DNA from: Haliclystus octoradiatus
Lineage: Eukaryota; Cnidaria; Staurozoa; Stauromedusae; Haliclystidae
Assembly: GCA_916610825.1 (NCBI GenBank)
Contig: OU744449.1
Span: forward strand, 3,980,001 to 4,044,000
Reading direction: 5' to 3'
DNA: 64,000 bases
The number at the start of each line of letters is the position of its first letter. Position 1 is the first letter of the stretch. Below the pieces are notes generated by a model. The model had not been told where the DNA came from. It ran no database searches and saw nothing but the letters and a program-made list of their open reading frames with translations. The position numbers were made by a program, and so were the translations under genes. Shown piece after piece: positions 13,401 to 22,400 of this stretch.

Positions 13401-16400
13401 TGGCAGATTTTTCCCATTGTTGGGACAGGTACTGGGATAAATACGAAAATTCTGTTTAGCGCCAAATATTTTTTCAATTTCCCTTGTTGCTGACCCAGAC
13501 GATATAGCCAGACTTTCCAAGTCTCACGGCTTTGCTGTGAGTCTCACGCTTTTACACTGATTCTCACGGTCTCACGGTTTCTCTCACTTTCTCACGGCAA
13601 AATCCAATCTTAAGAAAATGTCCCTACTTTCTGTGTATAAATTCTTTGATAATCTAATTACTGTTCAACATATTAATTTATTCTCTGTTGGATTATTCTA
13701 TGCTGTTGTTTCTGAACTGCTTTTATGTTTTTAAGTGTCAACATTATCTAAAATGTTGTCATAAATTTTCGTTTCAAGCCATTTTGAATCCAGGATGAAA
13801 TGTATGCCCCCAAACCCTCTAGAATTCGACCATCCCTTTGACGCAGCCCCAATATTATATCCCCAAAATACGTAATTTCAAAAATCTCACTATTTTTTCA
13901 AATCTCAAGTTGGAAGGTCTGATATAGCACACCCAACAACGTTGATAGATAATAACTTGTCTACACATGCATCACATGTGGGACATTTTCAATTCCTCCA
14001 AAAGAAGGTCGTCATGACTTGAATAGCTTTAAATAGTTTGTGTTCCCGTGTTCGCGATTGGTGATTATTTATACTCAATCAATACCAATATCAATATCAA
14101 ACAGTCTCAATTTCAATCTATGACCGAGAAACAAATCAATATTATCTGGATGGAAGACTTTACTTGATTAATTAGGATATTTAGTTGTTACGTTTTATAT
14201 TTGTTTATTAGGTATATTGCCAGTTGGTCAAACAAATAACTGGTGTTGAAGATGTAGATGGGCTGACATGTTTAAGATATATGCAGGTAAAATGATACAT
14301 TATTGCAGACATTAATCTGAATTTCCAATAGTCAAAGCTTATCTGCAAATGTTGTTGCTTTGTTTTGAGTATCATGGCCTTTCTGTTACCTTTTCATATG
14401 AAAATAAAGCTTCAAATCATACTACGGTATCCATCTATTTTTACCATTTGGATTGTTAAACAACAAACAACAAAAATGATGGAAAAATAATTTTATCCTT
14501 TGTAATAGCTGATAACAACTTTGAAAAAGAAATCGCTAAAGGCTCTCCAACAGACTGTAAACATATTTGAAGCAGCTCTTGGATTGTTGCTTATTTGAAC
14601 AATTCCTTCATTTCACAATTTTTCATGTTAATAGTTGCAAAAATCAACTAATACTTCAGCCTAATTTTTTTATTGCTGGATGGAGCAACCGGTCGACTTA
14701 TAAAGCATTGATATTTTTCAATTTTGAAAATTGTGTGATCGATTGAAATTTCTATGTTGAATAATTGAGAGATGAGAGATGATATTCTACTTGTCTATCC
14801 TCTGCTGTGTGTTCTTATTTATTAGTAATTTTATCTGTTCGTTTTGATATATTTTGTGATGTGAGCTGTTGGAATGCACAATACTATTGTATTTATGATT
14901 ATAGGTCTTGGTATGCATGACTTGTACATTTTTACCATCTAGAAAATACCTTAGATATTTACGATTTCATATTAAACGGTAAGTTACCATATTAGGAAAA
15001 GGAATTTTTGTCTTTTGTTCTAACTGTAGACCCACAAGAATCTTTGACCAAAAATCGTATTTAATATTTCAAAACCAGGATACAGATAGTGGGATAAGAA
15101 TTTCAAATGTCTGAATTGCACTTAAGGTGGTGAAACTACCATAGGGTGTCACAAAGGCCTTTCTGGAACAGGGCAAACTTTGATTTTCAAAATAGTTGAA
15201 CATTTTGAAGAGTCGTTATAAAAGACCTTGGAGTTTACTTTTTGTTTTGAAGCTTGATTGCATCAAAGTTCGAAAACATGAATTTCAAACAAAGACAAAT
15301 TTGAATTCCAAGTAGGCAGCATAATATTTTGAAAATGAATTTCAACATTTATTTGTTAAGGCTTAATTAACATTAACTTCAATAAAAAGCACAATAATAT
15401 GAAATGTTTCAAATATGAGATGTTTTGAAGCGTTGCAAAGTATTTTGTGTTTTTATCACAAATACAATCATGGCGAAAACAAAATTAATACCTGGTAACC
15501 TTCTGATTTTGTTCTGGCCTTCCGGAAACCAGGTTCTCAGACTCCTGCACGTTGTGACAGTCTATACAACACTGCATCTACCTATTAACCCCGTATATTC
15601 TATAGTCCTAATACTACTACTACTGTAAATTTGAATATTATGAATATTGCTTGAACAATTTTACATTTTATATCTCAGGTTACGCGACAAAAATCCTGGA
15701 ACAGAAACAGCTAAATTTGTAACATTTGCTTTGGAAAATCTACGTAGAACAAGAGCAAGGTAGTTACAGTGAAACTTGTATATAACAGTGAGTTATGAGT
15801 TATAAAGAAACTGACCACTATATACAGGTGACCGCTATATAGAGGTGACCATTATAACAGACTTGTTCATGTTTCATTCATAGAAATCTTCCAAATGAGG
15901 AAGTTAATTCTGATAACCTGGAGTGGAGGATCACTTTCATTAGTTTGTTCTGAGTAATTTGAGATTTGTTTAATATAATTTCTTTGTTTTTTGTTATAGG
16001 GAATTCCCGCCTTCAAGAGATGAAATCATCACTTTGCTTGTGAGTATGGCAGTTGCTAATTGTAGTGTAGGATGTTTAATTTGAAACCTCGCTATCCTGC
16101 ATTGATTGAAGTTTGATTGAGCGTGATGATTGTGACTTACTACTACTGTATATCATGAATTAGCTCCGTGTTTCAACAGATTTCTGTTTATTACTATATG
16201 TTGAGCTATTCCGTTGTGAGAATCTATTGTTTGTTGTAGTGGAAGAAAAGAAATGATTAGTCTTTTTCACAGTTTTAAAGTTTTATGTTTGATATAATAA
16301 TATTATAATAATACAGTCGAACTTGCTTAATATCCCCCCTCTGGTACGGATAAAGAACGGGACATTAAGCGAGGTAAGAATATGAGAGTTTGTATGGAAA

Positions 16401-19400
16401 ATTGAAAATGGAAATCACTTTTAAGCGGGAATATTAAGGAAGGTCGGACATTAAAAGATATATTAACCGATTTCAACTGTAATATAATAATATTAATAGT
16501 GGGATTGTTCCACACCAGTTCTTGGTATAGTGCTCAATAAAATTAATCAGAGCATTTATATAGAAATGAGAGTCAAAAATGAAATATTCAACATTCAATG
16601 TGAAATGATCACCTCCTTGTGTGAAACTTGAAGTAGTCGAAATCTAGAATGTTTCATTTTCGACTCTCATTTCTATATAATATTTGATATAGCAGTAATT
16701 AATATTAATAATATTGGTGTTGTTGTTGTTGTTATTGTTATAATCATTATAATTTTATAAATGTTTGTATTCATTAGGGTCGCCGTGACATCAATGCAAC
16801 TGTCTACTGTTATGGCGGAGGATCATGTAAGATCAACATTAACTCATCCACAACAGCTGGCGAGGTATTATTTGTGAATCTATGAAATATTTTTCACCTA
16901 CAGTTTTCTATGTTTATTTGATACTAATTAACATTTTTATTAATGTAGATATGAAATTGTTTTTGTTTTTTCGGATTTCATTCATTTTGTATCTTAGTAA
17001 GGTCTAGAATTCAAATTCTTCTTGTGGAAAAGCATTTATAAATTGTCTATATCATCAATTTCAGTCTATCCTCAACATTTGTTTTTTCAATAATATTGAA
17101 ATCTTGAATAATAGAACCAGACAAACAAAACTAAAATATCAAGTGTCATTCTACTTTTTGCACTTGAAATAAATAAATAATAATTTTATTGTGTGTCAAG
17201 ATGGCACCGGCGGTTTTCACAGGCACATCGAAATTAATGAACTGTTTTCACAGGCACATCGAAATTAATTAACTGTTTTGAAATGCACATCGAAATTAAA
17301 GAACTGTTTTCACAGGCACATCGAAATTAGTGAAGCACATCAAAATTAGTGAATACATTGAAACCTGTATATAACGGTCAGCTAAGAGGTGGATAGATTG
17401 ACCACTATAGACAGGTGACCTTTATATACAGGTTTGATTCAATAGAAATTAGAAAATATTATTTTAGACATTGAAAGAGTGACCACTATAGACAGGTGCC
17501 CGCTGTATAGATGTGACCGTTATAACAGGTTTGACTGTAGTACCATTATCTGTGTGTAATTTTAGGTTGTTAAAACATTGTGTAAGGGTATTGGTGTTGA
17601 AAATAACATACATTGCACGTTTGCATTGTTTGAGCAATGCGGACTGCTTGAGAAAAGCATAGAAGACAGAGTCATTCTTGCTGATATTCTTGCGAAATTT
17701 GAGCGGTAAGTTCATAATCTTGATTGACAAATATTAATATTAATATCATCATGAAATAATTAAAAGGGTAAAGATAATTGTAAATAATCACTATTCTGTA
17801 CAGACATGAGAGAGTTCCTCGGAAAAGCTGATTCCCTCCTTTTCTATCAGCTCTGAATCAAAGCTGCTAGCACTCATAAAAAACATTAGAATAGAATTTC
17901 AAATAAATGAAGATGATCACAATGATGATTGAAAGGCAAGCCTAGCGGAGAGAACCAACGCAACACACCTACGCCTTGTTAAAAATGCTGTTAACCATTT
18001 AGCACGAATCTAACTATATCATATACATATATGACAACTAAAATTCCATATGCATTTTATATTTTTTTCTTCTAGATACAAAGCGCTAAAACAAGGAAAA
18101 GGCAGATGGCGATTATTTTTCAAAATATTTTGTTTCCTTGATCCAAGTGAAGTATCAGAAGACTCCGTTGAAGGAATGTTTTTGTTTGAACAGGTATGTT
18201 TACAGTCAATCCTGTCAAATCCTAATAATGTTAGCGAAATATTTATTGTAAGCCTAAGGCTAACAATTTAGTTTATTTTTTCTTAGTCTGGTTGGTCTTA
18301 AAAAACTGTTAAAATTTAAATACAGATGAAAGTTTATGTTGAACAAACAATATTACGAATTAGACTGTGCACAATCCCTTGTGTTGATTCATTCAGGTTC
18401 TAAAAGTTAAAAATTACCTATTTCCAAGCACGTAAGTAGTTCCTTAAAGGTTCATAACAATATCTTCCTAAGCAGGATATTTTATTTTATGTTTCGTGAA
18501 CTTTCTAGGGACATTCACAAGGTCCATGAAATCATTTCTGCAATCGATGTTATAAAAACATCACAACTAGAAACTAGCGTAACTGAGTTTTAATTAAGTC
18601 ATTTAACACTACCTGCATCATATCTTGCATCATAATACAAAATATAAACTCAACTTTAATATTCTCTTTTGGTGTTTTTCTAGACTTGTGAAAATGTTGT
18701 ACGAAGCAAATTCCCGTTGCCAGAGACTACACTTTATAAACTTGGTGGTTTACGGCTACAGCATACTGAAGGAGATTTCAAATCAGGATCATGGATGTAA
18801 GATAGATACTATCCATGGCTAAAATATATAAAATTTCGAAAGACAGTCATTACTCACCAAGCACGGTCATGCTGTTTCAACATCTCCCGGGCATATATTT
18901 CCAAATTATTCTAGAATAGAACAAATAGCCATGCTCCAATAAGTGGATTTCCTCATTTTCTTTTACCTCAAAACAAAAGAAACATTGATCTGACTATTGT
19001 TTAATTTGGTTAAAAGGGTTTTCCTCCCTTTTGACTGAACTTTATTCTTTTCATGCACAAAATTCTTTTTCTACTTTCAGAAACGTGGAATTGTATGCAC
19101 ATTTTTGCTCTCCTTCTAATTTTTATTAGAATGAGAGCAAATATGCTAAACACTGTGAATAGTTTTTAATATTGCATTCAGGTCCAATTTATGCGTTTAA
19201 AAAGATTTGTACGCAGTTAGCTATAAAGTTGATTTGTCGTTTGCCCACACATCCAGCAAGGTTGAAGCAACAAACTTGGATTGTTTGCTCAGGCCTTTAC
19301 AGTAATTCACTCTACTTGCCTACCAAAAACTGTTAGACAAATATTATGTTTCTTTATTTTCCAGACCTGACAAAGAGATAGCTTCTGTTTATCCTGTTGC

Positions 19401-22400
19401 TCCTAAAAGCAAGAACCTTGATACAAAAAATTCGAAAACAAAGCCACCCGGCACAGTTAAAGTATGTCATAATAATGATAGTGTTGGAAAATGTGTATTA
19501 ACATAATATGTTTTATAATATCAAAAGTATAGTGATGCCTTTATACGTTGTCCGACAAATTTTTTGATATTCGGAACATTTTCAACACTTTTCTTTTTAA
19601 TTTTTTGATGAGGTTTGGCCTATAAATCAGAAAATAGACATTTTCTCCCAAATTTGCTCTAGCCCTCCTGGATTCAGGATCCCAGGATTTTCACTTTTGG
19701 TCCTACCCTGATCAACCTGTGCGGCCTTAGGTGTATTGGCTATGGTGTTGGACCATTACATGCAGGGTCTGGTGGGAGCACTATTTGTTGAGGACTTGGG
19801 GCGTCAAGAAGTGCATCCCAACCATAAGCGCACACTCTTCAAATACTAACATACTAACGAACCACGAGACAGAACTTTTTAGCTTATAAATGATAAATCA
19901 AACAACAACCAATGGTAATGTGGTTTGGATAATTCACTTTTGTAAACTGGAGTAAACAAAGCACCTGCGTCAGTTTCTAGCTCCTCAATATCAATCATGA
20001 TAAAGATTGTTGTATTTTTACATTTTGTAACATCACATTATTTAATTTCTCAGGGAACGTGGCGGAAAGCTATATCGCCTTTCAATAAATCAGGTAAAAC
20101 AAATTTAAACCCTTTGCCTTATTATGATATTTGGGATAGGTGCTTGGTTAGTGGGAGGTGACTGTAGCGATATGCAAGAGCTAGCAGTCCAAATACAGAC
20201 CTTGAACCACCAACCAAGGCCAATCACACTGCTGAATCAGTGGACTTTCTAGTTATACTCACCTTCTAACGCAATAGTGTGGGAGGGATGGCGAACAACC
20301 TTTTCGGGATCAAAATCAAAATTCCTAACTAACAAGGAATTTTGATTTTGGTCCCGTAAGGTCTGTGCGCAGGCTAGCTCGAAACTGTTGAATTGCAACA
20401 AGTGTATGCCTGAGGTTAGATAGCAGTGAGCAAATGATCCTACATTGGCTATATAAATATTGTCATGTGAATCCTTAAATCTGTAGTTTGTATGTATGTA
20501 ATTATAGCTTCAATGAATCATGATATGTGTTTGAGTTTATCATCAGGTGTGTAGTGTTCAGAACACACATTCTAATGCTTTACTCAGCTGATTAGCATTG
20601 ATATTTATTCGTAATTTCATACCAATTTGAATATGATGCAGTCAAACCTGTTGTGACAGTCACCTCTATACAGTGGCCACCTGTCTATAGTGGTCACTCT
20701 TGCAATGTCTAAAATAGTATTTTATATTGAATAAAACCTGTTTATAAAGGCTACTTGTTTATAGTGGTCAATTTATTTACCTCTCGTAGCTGGCCGTTAT
20801 ATACAGGTTCACTGTAATACAGTTAAACCTACTTTTAAAGAGAATTTGATGCTAGAATGACCACTATATACAGGTGGTTGCACTAACAGGTTTTGAAGTA
20901 TTTCCACAAAACGTGTTTAACTATCGTTAAAGAGGCAAAAATGACCGATGGGCTATACAAGCTAAGATTCATGTGCGTGTTTGTCGTTTGTATTGTTTCT
21001 GTGCCTGATACCATGCTGAAAGTTGAAATTTGAAGCCATGACAAAGCCATGAATGACATTGATTATTGAATTTACGCTAAGCTTCATTCAAGTTGAGCTC
21101 TTAGCGACCGCCATTCAATGTGTTCAATTTGTATTTTCAAGAATCTGAAGAAAAGCCTGCGTCTGGTCCTGAAATTGATCCTGCTGAAGAATTGTCTGCT
21201 GTCAAAAGTTCAATATGTGATCAATGGAGAAAATTACAGGTTAGTCTGTGATGTGGTACTGGGCAATTCCACTCAACTACCCAATACATACAGTCAAGAT
21301 ATTATAATTAAAACAAAGATAGTGCAACTCAAAACTGCAATTTCACAACCTACCTTCATAAAAAGGAAATGGACCAAATAAAATATATTTCACATCTCCG
21401 GGCCTTCTAAGCAAATAAACAACATAATTGACGAAATAATTAGTTGATGAAACCAATGTCAATCCATTGAAAGTCATGTTTTGACGTAGATTTATTTTCC
21501 ATAAATCATTGATTTTGCTATCGGTTGGGGGCATTAAAGCTGTAAAGTAAACATTGTATTGTTACTATTTTGAACTGAGCTTTGGAGATTCCAAGCATCA
21601 AACACGGGGAGATTGTTCGTTTTCCATGTGATTTTATGAAAAGATACTCTAGTTAATCTGATCCTAGTTGTCCAAGCATTTGTTTGATGGCCATCACTGG
21701 CAAGCTACATGATAATCTGGTCAGTCGGCTATCATCACCCTTGTAAAATGTCATATACTGTTAGTAGCAATAATACATTACCCCATTTTTTCAATAGGGT
21801 ATGTCTTCTGAAGACGCACAGACTGAATATATGCAGCTCATTCAGGCATGGCCTGTGTTTGGATCAACGGTATTCCAAGTAAAGGTATGGTGATACAATA
21901 GCGATATGTTTGCACAATCAACCCTCGTATAGCGACCACCTGTCTATAGTGGTCACTTCATTAATATACTTAATATACAAAAGTATTACTCTATTGATTC
22001 AACCCTCTATATAAAGACCACCTGTATGTAATGGTCAATGTATCTCATCTTGAAGTGACTATATTATCTGGCTACATGATTGAAGTGGCTATATTTCAAT
22101 GTTATAATTAATATGCAGTGTGTAATTATTAATTGAAATTTAGTCATTTTGAAATTTAGTCATTGGTAGGATATTATATTTATTTTTTATATTTTTTTTT
22201 AACTAAAGTAAATGTAAGATACTCAGGTTTCTCTTTTTCTTTTACAGCAAACTAAATATCCTACATTACCAGATGAGGTACTGTTAGCTGTTAGCTACAA
22301 ACGGGTTTCCCTATTCAAAAGTGGTGATTCGCGACCAATCGAAGATTACCTTTACGAAGAGTAAGTTGTATATAAATACAATGTTTTATATGTTTTTCAT

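Noticed and set aside
17212-17352. CRISPR-like array
   Set aside because: The repeats are directly tandem at a 31-bp period without unique spacers, and the genome is animal.
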